Shown: positions 38,476-52,167, numbered from the stretch's first letter. The stretch is 64,000 bases of DNA from Mastigias papua (GCA_964019165.1 OZ025270.1:18203690-18267689), one strand, 5' to 3'. The notes: generated from the sequence alone by a model not told the origin. Numbers and translations: made by a program.

Positions 38476-41362
38476 CAAGGCTATAGCCTTGCTCTGTGGC
38501 CAAAAATGGCTCATTTTCATCACTTCTCAATCTGCAATCAAAATCAATCAATTTCAATGTTGGTCATTTGTGGCCAAACTACCAAGGCTATAGCCTTGCT
38601 CTGTGGCCAAAAATGGCTCATTTTCATCACTTGTCAATCTGCAATCAAAATCAATCAATTTCAATTTTGGTCATTTTTGGCCAAAATACCAAGGCTATAG
38701 CCTTACTTTTTGGCCAAAAATGGCTCATTTTCATCACTTTTCAATCTGTAATCAAAATCAATCAATGTCAATTTTGGTCATTTGTGGCCAACATACCAAG
38801 GCTATAGCCTTACTGTTTGGGCAAAAATGGCTCATTTTCATCACATTTCAATCTGCAATCAAAATCAATCAATTTCAATTTTGGTCATTTTTGGCCAAAA
38901 TACCAAGGCTATAACCTTACTTTTTGGCACAAAATGGCTCATTTTCATCACTTTTCAATCTGTAATCAAAGTTAATCGATTTCAATTTTGGTCATTTTTG
39001 GCCAAACTACCAAGGCTATAGCCTTACTGTTTGGCCAAAAATGGCTCATTTTCATCACTTTTCAATCTGCAATCACAATCAATCAATTTCAATTTTGGTC
39101 ATTTTTGGCCAAACTACCAAGGGTATAGCCTTAGTTATTGGCCAAAACTGGCTCATTTTCATCACTTTTCAATCTGCAATCAAAATCAATCAATTTCAAT
39201 TTTGGTCATTTGTGGCCAAAATACCAAGGCTATAGCCTTACTTTTAGGCCAAAAATGGCTCATTTTCATCTCTTTTCAATCTGCAATCAAAATCAATCAA
39301 TTTCAATGTTGGTCATTTGTGGCCAAACTACCAAGGCTATAGCCTTGCTCTGTGGCCAAAAATGGCTCATTTTCATCACTTGTCAATCTGTAATCAAAAT
39401 CAATCAATTTCAATTTTGGTCATTTTTGGCCAAAATACCAAGGCTATAGCCTTACTTTTTGGGCAAAAATGGCTCATTTTCATCACATTTCAATCTGCAA
39501 TCAAAATCAATCAATTTCAATTTTGGTCATTTTTGGCCAAAATACCAAGGCTATAGCCTTACTTTTTGGCACAAAATGGCTCATTTTCATCACTTTTCAA
39601 TCTGTAATCAAAATCAATCGATTTCAATTGTGGTCATTTTTGGCCAAACTACCAAGGCTATAGCCTTACTGTTTGGCCAAAAATGGCTCATTTTCATCAC
39701 TTTTCAATCTGCAATCAAAATCAATCAATTTCAATTTTGGTCATGTTTGGCCAAACTACCAAGGGTATAGCCTTAGTTATTGGCCAAAAATGGCTCATTT
39801 TCATCACTTTTCAATCTGCAATCAAACTCAATCAGTTTCAATTTGGTCATGTTTGGCCAAAATACCAAGGCTATAGCCTTACTTTTAGGCTAAAAATGGC
39901 TCATTTTCATCTCTTTTCAATCTGCAATCAAAATCAATCAATTTCAATGTTGGTCATTTGTGGCCAAACTACCAAGGCTATAGCCTTGCTCTGTGGCCAA
40001 AAATGGCTCATTTTCATCACTTGTCAATCTGCAATCAAAATCAATCAATTTCAATGTTGGTCATTTGTGGCCAAACTACCAAGGCTATAGCCTTGCTCTG
40101 TGGCCAAAAATGGCTCATTTTCATCACTTGTCAATCTGCAATCAAAATCAATCAATTTCAATTTTGGTCATTTTTGGCCAAAATACCAAGGCTATAGCCT
40201 TACTTTTTGGCCAAAAATGGCTCATTTTCATCACTTTTCAATCTGTAATCAAAATCAATCAATTTCAATTTTGGTCATTTGTGGCCAAAATACCAAGGCT
40301 ATAGCCTTACTTTTTGGGCAAAAATGGCTCATTGTCATCACATTTCAATCTGCAATCAAAATCAATCAATTTCAATTTTGGTCATTTTTGGCCAAAATAC
40401 CAAGGCTATAACCTTACTTTTTGGCACAAAATGGCTCATTTTCATCACTTTTCGATCTGTAATCAAAATTAATCGATTTCAATTTTGGTCATTTTTGGCC
40501 AAACTACCAAGGCTATAGCCTTACTGTTTGGCCAAAAATGGCTCATTTTCATCACTTTTCAATCTGCAATCACAATCAATCAATTTCAATTTTGGTCATT
40601 TTTGGCCAAACTACCAAGGGTATAGCCTTAGTTATTGGCCAAAACTGGCTCATTTTCATCACTTTTCAATCTGCAATCAAAATCAATCAATTTCAATTTT
40701 GGTCATTTGTGGCCAAAATACCAAGGCTATAGCCTTACTTTTAGGCCAAACATGGCTCATTTTCATCTCTTTTCAATCTGCAATCAAAATCAATCAATTT
40801 CAATGTTGGTCATTTGTGGCCAAACTACCAAGGCTATAGCCTTGCTCTGTGGCCAAAAATGGCTCATTTTCATCACTTGTCAATCTGTAATCAAAATCAA
40901 TCAATTTCAATTTTGGTCATTTTTGGCCAAAATACCAAGGCTATAGCCTTACTTTTTGGGCAAAAATGGCTCATTTTCATCACATTTCAATCTGCAATCA
41001 AAATCAATCAATTTCAATTTTGGTCATTTTTGGCCAAAATACCAAGGCTATAGCCTTACTTTTTGGCACAAAATGGCTCATTTTCATCACTTTTCAATCT
41101 GTAATCAAAATCAATCGATTTCAATTGTGGTCATTTTTGGCCAAACTACCAAGGCTATAGCCTTACTGTTTGGCCAAAACTGGCTCATTTTCATCACTTT
41201 TCAATCTGCAATCAAAATCAATCAATTTCAATTTTGGTCATGTTTGGCCAAACTACCAAGGGTATAGCCTTAGTTATTGGCCAAAAATGGCTCATTTTCA
41301 TCACTTTTCAATCTGCAATCAAACTCAATCAGTTTCAATTTGGTCATGTTTGGCCAAAATAC
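38440..41362. repeat. 14-monomer tandem unit, 1497 bp, two copies
   Basis: 38440-39936 and 39937 to about 41362 are consecutive near-copies (thirteen monomers of 107 and one of 106 bp). The second copy is less altered by GGCCAACATACC (it has GGCCAAAATACC near 40290) and has GGGCAAAAATGGCTCATTGTC. The first part of this unit recurs again at 44645 (separate entry). Confidence 0.85.
39937..41260. repeat. 1.3-kb block duplicated at 44645-45968 (offset 4708 bp)
   Basis: Twelve to thirteen monomers recur at an offset of exactly 44 x 107 bp with the same markers: paired TTGCTCTGTGG units, TTTTTGGGCAAAAATGG, AAGGCTATAACC, AATTAATCGATTTC, AATCACAATC and GGGTATAGCC. At the right end the downstream copy continues into an extra duplicated monomer. 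Confidence 0.8.
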
Positions 41363-44300
41363 CAAGGCTATAGCCTTACTTTTTGGCCAATAATGGCTCA
41401 TTTTCATCACTTTTCAATCTGCAATCAAAATCAATCAATTTCAATGTTGGTCATTTGTGGCCAAACTACCAAGGCTATAGCCTTGCTCTGTGGCCAAAAA
41501 TGGCTCATTTTCATCACTTGTCAATCTGTAATCAAAATCAATCAATTTCAATTTTGGTCATTTATGGCCAAAATACCAAGGCTATAGCCTTACTTTTTGG
41601 CCAAACATGGCTCATTTTCATCACTTCTCAATCTGCAATCAAAATCAATCAATTTCAATTTTGGTCATTTTTGGCCAAAATACCAAGGCTATAGCCTTAC
41701 TTTTTGGGCAAAAATGGCTCATTTTCATCACATTTCAATCTGCAATCAAAATCAATCAATTTCAATTTTGGTCATTTTTGGCCAAACTACCAAGGCTATA
41801 GCCTTACTTTTTGGCCAAAAATGGCTCATTTTCATCACATTTCAATCTGCAATCAAAATCAATCAATTTCAATTTTGGTCATTTTTGGCCAAAATACCAA
41901 GGCTATAACCTTACTTTTTGGCACAAAATGGCTCATTTTCATCACTTTTCAATCTGTAATCAAAATTAATCGATTTCAATTTTGGTCATTTTTGGCCAAA
42001 CTACCAAGGCTATAGCCTTACTGTTTGGCCAAAAATGGCTCATTTTCATCACTTTTCAATCTGCAATCACAATCAATCAATTTCAATTTTGGTCATTTTT
42101 GGCCAAACTACCAAGGCTATAGCCTTACTGTTTGGCCAAAAATGGCTCATTTTCATCACTTTTCAATCTGCAATCAAAATCAATCAATTTCAATTTTGGT
42201 CATTTTTGGCCAAACTACCAAGGGTATAGCCTTAGTTATTGGCCAAAACTGGCTCATTTTCATCACTTTTCAATCTGCAATCAAAATCAATCAATTTCAA
42301 TTTTGGTCATTTGTGGCCAAAATACCAAGGCTATAGCCTTACTTTTAGGCCAAAAATGGCTCATTTTCATCTCTTTTCAATCTGCAATCAAAATCAATCA
42401 ATTTTAATGTTGGTCATTTGTGGCCAAACTACCAAGGCTATAGCCTTGCTCTGTGGCCAAAAATGGCTCATTTTCATCACTTGTCAATCTGTAATCAAAA
42501 TCAATCAATTTCAATGTTGGTCATTTTTGGCCAAAATACCAAGGCTATAGCCTTACTTTTTGGCCAAAAATGGCTCATTTTCATCACTTCTCAATCTGCA
42601 ATCAAAATCAATCAATTTCAATTTTGGTCATTTGTGGCCAAACTACCAAGGCTATAGCCTTACCTTTTGGCCAAAAATGGCTCAGTTTCATCACTTCTCA
42701 ATCTGCAATCAAAATCAATGAATTTCAAGGTTGGTCAATTTTGGCCAAAAATATCAAGGCTATAGCCTTACTTTTTGGCCACAAATGGCTCAGTTTCATC
42801 ACTTATCAATCTGCAATCAAATTCAATCAATTTCAATTTTGGTCATTTGTGGCCAAACTACCAAGGGTATAGCCTTACTGTTTGGCCACAAATGGCTCAT
42901 TTTCATCACTTTTCAATCTGCAATCAAATTCAATCAATTTCAATTTTGGTCATTTATGGCCAAAATACCAAGGCTATAGCCTTACTTTTTGGCACAAAAT
43001 GGCCCATTTTCATCACATTTCAATCTGCAATCAAAATCAATCAATTTCAATTTTGGTCAGTTTTGGCCAAAATACCAAGGCTATAGTCATACGTTTTGGC
43101 CACAAATGGCTCATTTTCATCACTTTTCAATCTGCAATCAAATTCAATCAATTTCAATTTTGATCATTTTTGGCCAAAATACCAAGGCTATAGCCTTACT
43201 TTTTGGCACAAAATGGCTCATTTTCATCACTTTTCAATCTGTAATCAAAATCAATCGATTTCAATTTTGGTCAGTTTTGGCCAAACTACCAAGGCTATAG
43301 CCTTACTGTTTGGCCAAAAGTGGCTCATTTCCATCACTTTTCAATCTGCAATCAAAATCAATCAATTTCAATTTTGGTCATTTTTGGCCAAACTACCAAG
43401 GGTATAGCCTTAGTTATTGGCCAAAACTGGCTCATTTTCATCACTTTTCAATCTGCACTCAAAATCAATCAATTTCAATTTTGGTCATTTGTGGCCAAAC
43501 TACCAAGGCTATAGCCTTACTGTTTCGCCACAAATGGCTCATTTTCATCACTTTTCAATCTGCAATCAAATTCAATCAATTTCAATTTTGATCATGTTTG
43601 GCCAAAATACCAAGGCTATAGCCTTACTTTTTGGCACAAAATGGCTCATTTTCATCACTTTTCAATCTGTAATCAAAATCAATCGATTTCAATTTTGGTC
43701 ATTTTTGGCCAAACTACCAAGGCTATAGCCTTACTGTTTGGCCAAAAATGGCTCATTTTCATCACTTTTCAATCTGCAATCAAAATCAATCAATTTCAAT
43801 TTTGGTCATTTTTGGCCAAACTACCAAGGGTATAGCCTTAGTTATTGGCCAAAACTGGCTCATTTTCATCACTTTTCAATCTGCAATCAAAATCAATCAA
43901 TTTCAATTTTGGTCATTTGTGGCCAAAATACCAAGGCTATAGCCTTACTTTTAGGCCAAATATGGCTCATTTTCATCTCTTTTCAATCTGCAATCAAAAT
44001 CAATCAATTTCAATGTTGGTCATTTGTGGCCAAACTACCAAGGCTATAGCCTTGCTCTGTGGCCACAAATGGCTCATTTTCATCACTTGTCAATCTGCAA
44101 TCAAATTCAATCAATTTCAATTTTGATCATGTTTGGCCAAAATACCAAGGCTATAGCCTTACTGTTTCGCCACAAATGGCTCATTTTCATCACTTTTCAA
44201 TCTGCAATCAAATTCAATCAATTTCAATTTTGATCATGTTTGGCCAAAATACCAAGGCTATAGCCTTACTTTTTGGCACAAAATGGCTCATTTTCATCAC

Positions 44301-45944
44301 TTTTCAATCTGTAATCAAAATCAATCGATTTCAATTTTGGTCATTTTTGGCCAAACTACCAAGGCTATAGCCTTACTGTTTGGCCAAAAATGGCTCATTT
44401 TCATCACTTTTCAATCTGCAATCAAAATCAATCAATTTCAATTTTGGTCATTTTTGGCCAAACTACCAAGGGTATAGCCTTAGTTATTGGCCAAAACTGG
44501 CTCATTTTCATCACTTTTCAATCTGCAATCAAAATCAATCAATGTCAATTTTGGTCATTTGTGGCCAAAATACCAAGGCTATAGCCTTACTTTTAGGCCA
44601 AAAATGGCTCATTTTCATCTCTTTTCAATCTGCAATCAAAATCAATCAATTTCAATGTTGGTCATTTGTGGCCAAACTACCAAGGCTATAGCCTTGCTCT
44701 GTGGCCACAAATGGCTCATTTTCATCACTTGTCAATCTGCAATCAAAATCAATCAATTTCAATGTTGGTCATTTGTGGCCAAACTACCAAGGCTATAGCC
44801 TTGCTCTGTGGCCAAAAATGGCTCATTGTCATCACTTGTCAATCTGCAATCAAAATCAATCAATTTCAATTTTGGTCATTTTTGGCCAAAATACCAAGGC
44901 TATAGCCTTACTTTTTGGCCAAAAATGGCTCATTTTCATCACTTTTCAATCTGTAATCAAAATCAATCAATTTCAATTTTGGTCATTTGTGGCCAACATA
45001 CCAAGGCTATAGCCTTACTTTTTGGGCAAAAATGGCTCATTTTCATCACATTTCAATCTGCAATCAAAATCAATCAATTTCAATTTTGGTCATTTTTGGC
45101 CAAAATACCAAGGCTATAACCTTACTTTTTGGCACAAAATGGCTCATTTTCATCACTTTTCAATCTGTAATCAAAATTAATCGATTTCAATTTTGGTCAT
45201 TTTTGGCCAAACTACAAAGGCTATAGCCTTACTGTTTGGCCAACAATGGCTCATTTTCATCACTTTTCAATCTGCAATCACAATCAATCAATTTCAATTT
45301 TGGTCATTTTTGGCCAAACTACCAAGGGTATAGCCTTAGTTATTGGCCAAAACTGGCTCATTTTCATCACTTTTCAATCTGCAATCAAAATCAATCAATT
45401 TCAATTTTGGTCATTTGTGGCCAAAATACCAAGGCTATAGCCTTACTTTTAGGCCAAACATGGCTCATTTTCATCTCTTGTCAATCTGCAATCAAAATCA
45501 ATCAATTTCAATGTTGGTCATTTGTGGCCAAACTACCAAGGCTATAGCCTTGCTCTGTGGCCAAAAATGGCTCATTTTCATCACTTGTCAATCTGTAATC
45601 AAAATCAATCAATTTCAATTTTGGTCAGTTTTGGCCAAAATACCAAGGCTATAGCCTTACTTTTTGGGCAAAAATGGCTCATTTTCATCACATTTCAATC
45701 TGCAATCAAAATCAATAAATTTCAATTTTGGTCATTTTTGGCCAAAATACCAAGGCTATAGCCTTACTTTTTGGCACAAAATGGCTCATTTTCATCACTT
45801 TTCAATCTGTAATCAAAATCAATCGATTTCAATTGTGGTCATTTTTGGCCAAACTACCAAGGCTATAGCCTTACTGTTTGGCCAAAAATGGCTCATTTTC
45901 ATCACTTTTCAATCTGCAATCAAAATCAATCAATGTCAATTTTG

Positions 45945-46172
45945 GTCATGTGTGGCCAAACTACCAAGGGTATAGCCTTAGTTATTGGCCAAAAATGGCT
46001 CATTTTCATCACTTTTCAATCTGCAATCAAAATCAATCAATTTCAATTTTGGTCATGTGTGGCCAAACTACCAAGGGTATAGCCTTAGTTATTGGCCAAA
46101 AATGGCTCATTTTCATCACTTTTCAATCTGCAATCAAACTCAATCAGTTTCAATTTGGTCATGTCTGGCCAA
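45945..46172. repeat. Recent single-monomer tandem duplication
   Basis: Two consecutive monomers around 45966 and 46073 both carry GGTCATGTGTGG, AAACTACC, GGGTATAGCCTTAGTTATTGG. Elsewhere this rare unit occurs singly. They differ by AATCAATGTC against AATCAATTTC upstream of the GGTCATGTG. A gain of one monomer by slippage or unequal exchange is the simplest reading. This event also lengthens the longest shadow reading frame (45878-46828). Confidence 0.7.
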
Positions 46173-46299
46173 AATACCAAGGCTATAGCCTTACTTTTTG
46201 GCCAAAAATGGCTCATTTTCATCACTTTTCAATCTGCAATCAAAATCAATCAATTTCAATTTTGGTCATTTTTGCCCAAAATACAAAGGCTATAGCCTT

Positions 46300-49200
46300 A
46301 CTTTTTTGCCAAACATGGCTCATTTTCATCACTTTTAAATCTGCAATCAAACTCAATCAGTTTCACTTTGGTCATGTTTGGCCAAATTACCAAGGCTATA
46401 GCCTTACTTTTTTGCCAAAACTGGCTCATTTTCATCACTTTTCAATCTGCAATCAAAATCAATCAATTTCAATTTTGGTCATTTTTGGCCAAAATACCAA
46501 GGCTATAGCCTTACTTTTTTGCCAAACATGGCTCATTTTCATCACTTTTAAATCTGCAATCAAACTCAATCAGTTTCAATTTGGTCATTTTTGGCCAAAT
46601 TACCAAGGCTATAGCCTTACTTTTTGGCCAACACTGGCTCATTTTCATCACATTTCAATCTGCAATCAAAATCAATCAATTTCAATTTTGGTCATTTTTG
46701 GCCAAAATACCAAGGCTATAGCCTTACTTTTTGGCCAAAAATGGCTCATTTTCATCACTTTTCAATCTGCAATCACAATCAATCAATTTCAATTGTGGTC
46801 ATTTGTGGCCAAACTACCAGGGCTATAGCCTTACCTTTTGGCCAAAAATGGCTCAGTTTCATCACTTTTCAATCTGCAATCAAACTCAATCAATTTCAAT
46901 TTGGTCATGTTTGGCCACAATACCAAGGCTATAGCCTTACTTTCTGGCCAAAAATGGCTCATTTTCATCACTTTTCAATCTGCAATCAAAATCAATCGAT
47001 TTCAATTTTGGTCATTTTTGGCCAAAATACCAAGGCTATAGCCTTACTTTTTGGGCAAAAATGGCTCATTTTCATCACATTTCAATCTGCAATCAAAATC
47101 AATCAATTTCAATTTTGGTCATTTTTGGCCAAAATACCAAGGCTATAGCCTTACTTTTTGGCACAAAATGGCTCATTTTCATCACTTTTCAATCTGTAAT
47201 CAAAATCAATCGATTTCAATTGTGGTCATTTTTGGCCAAACTACCAAGGCTATAGCCTTACTGTTTGGCCAAAAATGGCTCATTTTCATCACTTTTCAAT
47301 CTGCAATCAAAATCAATCAATTTCAATTTTGGTCATGTTTGGCCAAACTACCAAGGGTATAGCCTTAGTTATTGGCCAAAAATGGCTCATTTTCATCACT
47401 TTTCAATCTGCAATCAAACTCAATCAGTTTCAATTTGGTCATGTCTGGCCAAAATACCAAGGCTATAGCCTTACTTTTTGGCCAAAAATGGCTCATTTTC
47501 ATCACTTTTCAATCTGCAATCAAAATCAATCAATTTCAATTTTGGTCATTTTTGCCCAAAATACCAAGGCTATAGCCTTACTTTTTTGCCAAACATGGCT
47601 CATTTTCATCACTTTTAAATCTGCAATCAACCTCAATCAGTTTCAATTTGGTCATTTTTGGCCAAATTACCAAGGCTATAGCCTTACTTTTTGGCCAAAA
47701 CTGGCTCATTTTCATCACTTCTCAATCTGCAATCAAAATCAATCAATTTCAATTTTGGTCATTTTTGGCCAAAATACCAAGGCTATAGCCTTACTTTTAG
47801 GCCAAAAATGGCTCATTTTCATCTCTTTTCAATCTGCAATCAAAATCAATCAATTTCAATGTTGGTCATTTGTGGCCAAAATACCAAGGCTATAGCCTTG
47901 CTCTGTGGCCAAAAATGGCTCATTTTCATCACTTGTCAATCTGTAATCAAAATCAATCAATTTCAATGTTGGTCATTTATGGCCAAAATACCAAGGCTAT
48001 AGCCTTACTTTTTGGCCAAAAATGGCTCATTTTCATCACTTTTCAATCTGCAATCAAAATCAATCAATTTCAATTTTGGTCATTTTTGGCCAAAATACCA
48101 AGGCTATAGCCTTACTTTTTTGCCAAACATGGCTCATTTTCATCACTTTTAAATCTGCAATCAAACTCAATCAATTTCAATTTGGTCATGTTTGGCCACA
48201 ATACCAAGGCTATAGCCTTACTTTCTGGCCAAAAATGGCTCATTTTCATCACTTTTCAATCTGCAATCAAAATCAATCGATTTCAATTTTGGTCATTTGT
48301 GGCCAAACTACCAAGGCTATAGCCTTGCTCTCTGGCCAACAATGGCTCATTTTCATCACTTGTCAATCTGTAATCAAAATCAATCAATTTCAATGTTGGT
48401 CATTTATGGCCAAAATACCAAGGCTATAGCCTTACTTTTTGGCCAAAAATGGCTCATTTTCATCACTTTTCAATCTGCAATCAAAATCAATCCATTTCAA
48501 TTTTGGTCATTTGTGGCCAAAATACCAAGGCTATAGCCTTACTTTTTGGATAAAAATGGCTCATTTTCATCACTTCTCAATCTGCAATCAAAATCAATCA
48601 ATTTCAATTTTGGTCATGTTTGGCCAAACTACCAAGGGTATAGCCTTAGTTATTGGCCAAAAATGGCTCATTTTCATCACTTTTCAATCTGCAATCAAAC
48701 TCAATCAGTTTCAATTTGGTCATGTCTGGCCAAAATACCAAGGCTATAGCCTTACTTTTTGGCCAAAAATGGCTCATTTTCATCACTTTTCAATCTGCAA
48801 TCAAAATCAATCAATTTCAATTTTGGTCATTTTTGCCCAAAATACCAAGGCTATAGCCTTACTTTTTTGCCAAACATGGCTCATTTTCATCACTTTTAAA
48901 TCTGCAATCAAACTCAATCAGTTTCAATTTGGTCATTTTTGGCCAAATTACCAAGGCTATAGCCTTACTTTTTGGCCAAAACCGGCTCATTTTCATCACT
49001 TCTCAATCTGCAATCAAAATCAATCAATTTCAATTTTGGTCATTTTTGGCCAAAATACCAAGGCTATAGCCTTACTTTTAGGCCAAAAATGGCTCATTTT
49101 CATCTCTTTTCAATCTGCAATCAAAATCAATCAATTTCAATGTTGGTCATTTGTGGCCAAACTACCAAGGCTATAGCCTTGCTCTGTGGCCAAAAATGGC

Positions 49201-51700
49201 TCATTGTCATCACTTTTCAATCTGCACTCAAACTCAATCAATCTCAATTGTGGTCATTTTTGGCCAAAATACCAAGGCTATAGCCTTACTTTTTGGCCAC
49301 AAATGGCTCATTTTCATTACATTTCAATCTGCAATCAAAATCAATCAATTTCAATTTTGGTCATTTTTGGCCAAAATACCAAGGCTATAGCCTTACTTTT
49401 TTGCCAAACATGGCTCATTTTCATCACTTTTAAATCTGCAATCAAACTCAATCAGTTTCAATTTGGTCATTTTTGGCCAAATTACCAAGGCTATAGCCTT
49501 ACTTTTTGGCCAAAACTGGCTCATTTTCATCACATTTCAATCTGCAATCAAAATCAATCAATTTCAATTTTGGTCATTTTTGGCCAAAATACCAAGGCTA
49601 TAGCCTTACTTTTTGGCCAAAAATGGCTCATTTTCATCACTTTTCAATCTGCAATCACAATCAATCAATTTCAATTGTGGTCATTTGTGGCCAAACTACC
49701 AGGGCTATAGCCTTACCTTTTGGCCAAAAATGGCTCAGTTTCATCACTTTTCAATCTGCAATCAAACTCAATCAATTTCAATTTGGTCATGTTTGGCCAC
49801 AATACCAAGGCTATAGCCTTACTTTCTGGCCAAAAATGGCTCATTTTCATCACTTTTCAATCTGCAATCAAAATCAATCGATTTCAATTTTGGTCATTTG
49901 TGGCCAAACTACCAAGGCTATAGCCTTGCTCTGTGGCCAACAATGGCTCATTTTCATCACTTGTCAATCTGTAATCAAAATGAATCAATTTCAATTTTGG
50001 TCATTTTTGGCCAAAATACCAAGGCTATAGCCTTACTTTTTGGCCAAAAATGGCTCATTTTCATCACTTCTCAATCTGCAATCAAAATCAATCAATTTCA
50101 ATTTTGGTCATCTTTGGCCAAAATACCAAGGCTATAGCCTTACTTTTAGGCCAAAAATGGCTCATTTTCATCTCTTTTCAATCTGCAATCAAAATCAATC
50201 AATTTCAATGTTGGTCATTTGTGGCCAAACTACCAAGGCTATAGCCTTGCTCTGTGGCCAAAAATGGCTCATTTTCATCACGTGTCAATCTGTAATCAAA
50301 ATCAATCAATTTCAATGTTGGTCATTTATGGCCAAAATACCAAGGCTATAGCCTTACTTTTTGGCCAAAAATGGCTCATTTTCATCACTTTTCAATCTGC
50401 AATCAAAATCAATCCATTTCAATTTTGGTCATTTGTGGCCAAAATACCAAGGCTATAGCCTTACTTTTTGGATAAAAATGGCTCATTTTCATCACTTCTC
50501 AATCTGCAATCAAAATCAATCAATTTCAATTTTGGTCATTTTTGGCCAAAATACCAAGGCTATAGCCTTACTTTTTGGCCAAAACTGGCTCATTTTCATC
50601 ACATTTCAATCTGCAATCAAAATCAATCAATTTCAATTTTGGTCATTTTTGGCCAAAATACCAAGGCTATAGCCTTACTTTTTGGCCAAAAATGGCTCAT
50701 TTTCATCACTTTTCAATCTGCAATCACAATCAATCAATTTCAATTGTGGTCATTTGTGGCCAAACTACCAGGGCTATAGCCTTACCTTTTGGCCAAAAAT
50801 GGCTCAGTTTCATCACTTTTCAATCTGCATTCAAACTCAATCAGTTTCAATTTGGTCATGTTTGGCCACAATACCAAGGCTATAGCCTTACTTTCTGGCC
50901 AAAAATGGCTCATTTTCATCACTTTTCAATCTGCAATCAAAATCAATCGATTTCAATTTTGGTCATTTGTGGCCAAACTACCAAGGCTATAGCCTTGCTC
51001 TGTGGCCAAAAATGGCTCATTTTCATCACTTGTCAATCTGTAATCAAAATGAATCAATTTCAATTTTGGTCATTTGTGGCCAAAATACCAAGGCTATAGC
51101 CTTACTTTTTGGCCAAAAATGGCTCATTTTCATCACTTTTCAATCTGCAATCAAAATCAATCGATTTCAATTTTGGTCATTTGTGGCCAAACTACCAAGG
51201 CTATAGCCTTGCTCTGTGGCCAAAAATGGCTCATTTTCATCACTTGTCAATCTGTAATCAAAATGAATCAATTTCAATTTTGGTCATTGTTGGCCAAAAT
51301 ACCAAGGCTATAGCCTTACTTTTTGGCCAAAAATGGCTCATTTTCATCACTTTTCAATCTGCAATCAAAATCAATCAATTTCAATTGTGGTCATTTGTGG
51401 CCAAACTACCAAGGCTATAGCCTTACCTTTTGGCCAAAAATGGCTCAGTTTCATCACTTTTCAATCTGCAATCAAACTCAATCAGTTTCAATTTGGTCAT
51501 GTTTGGCCAAAATACCAAGGCTATAGCCGTACTTTCTGGCCAAAAATGGCTCATTTTCATCACTTTTCAATCTGCAATCAAAATCAATCAATATCAATTT
51601 TGGTCATTTTTGGCCAAAATACCAAGGTTATAGCCTTACTTCCTAGCCAAAAATGGCTCATTTTCATCACTTTTCAATCTGCAATCAAAATCAATCAATT
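46300..51700. repeat. Array domain D: CACTTTTAAATCTG units and mixed short-range copies
   Basis: The domain carries a TTTTTTGCCAAACATGG monomer with CATCACTTTTAAATC, GGCCACAATACC units, GGCTATAGCC after CAGGG (ACTACCAGGGCTATAGCC) and AATCGATTTC units. Copies are short: a run from 47290 to about 47912 recurs at 48571-49193 (offset 1281, nine monomers of 107 and three of 106 bp in the spacing). No 118-bp unit occurs until 51719. Borders are by eye. Confidence 0.6.
49485..51079. repeat. 10-monomer unit, 1069 bp; first part also at 46603
   Basis: The run from 49485 recurs from 50554 (offset 1069: nine monomers of 107 and one of 106 bp). It holds a GGCCAAAACTGG unit with CACATTTC, AATCACAATCAATC with AATTGTGG, ACTACCAGGGC and GGCCACAATACC. 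The start of the same run also lies at 46603 (offset 2882), so three copies of the AATTGTGG plus CAGGG pair are present. Confidence 0.75.
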
Positions 51701-52167
51701 TCAATTTTGGTCAGTTTTGGGTCATTTGTGAGCAAAATACCAAGGCTATAGCCTTACTTATTGGCCAAACATGGCTCATTTTCATCACTTTTCAATCTGC
51801 AATCAAAATCAATCAATTTCAATTTTGGTCATTTTTGGCCAAAATACCAAGGCTATAGCATTACTTTTTGGCCACAAATGGCTCATTGTCATCACTTTTC
51901 AATCTGCACTCAAACTCAATCAATCTCAATTGTGGTCATTTTTGGCCAAAATACCAAGGCTATAGCCTTACTTTTTGGCCACAAATGGCTCATTTTCATC
52001 ACATTTCAATCTGCAATCAAAATCAATGAATTTCAATTTTGGTCATTTTTGGCCAAAATACCAAGGCTATAGCCTTACTTTTTTGCCAACAATGGCTCAT
52101 TTTCATCACATTTCAATCTGCAATAAAAATCAATCAATTTCACTTTTGGTCATGTTTGGCCAAAATA

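Larger units (their letters stand above)
32588..46300. repeat. Array domain C: no 118-bp units, GGGTATAGCC-rich
   Basis: This domain is marked by AAACTACCAAGGGTATAGCCTTAG followed by TTATTGGCCAAAACTGG, by AATCGATTTC monomers, by TTTTTGGGCAAAAATGG, by AAATTCAATC with TTTTGATCATG, and by AAGGCTATAACC. The 118-bp class is absent. Higher-order units of 14 monomers dominate. The GGGTATAGCC change breaks the symmetry of the 14-bp core palindrome. Borders are by eye; the marker variants run on to about 48.6 kb at lower density. Confidence 0.65.

Noticed and set aside
45878..46828. 316-codon open frame, and hundreds of 64-210 codon frames, as genes
   Set aside because: They follow from the repeat length and the single stop phase of the monomer, overlap each other in all frames, often need TTG or GTG starts, end at the same TAG in the palindrome, and have no start context, domain, or intergenic space.
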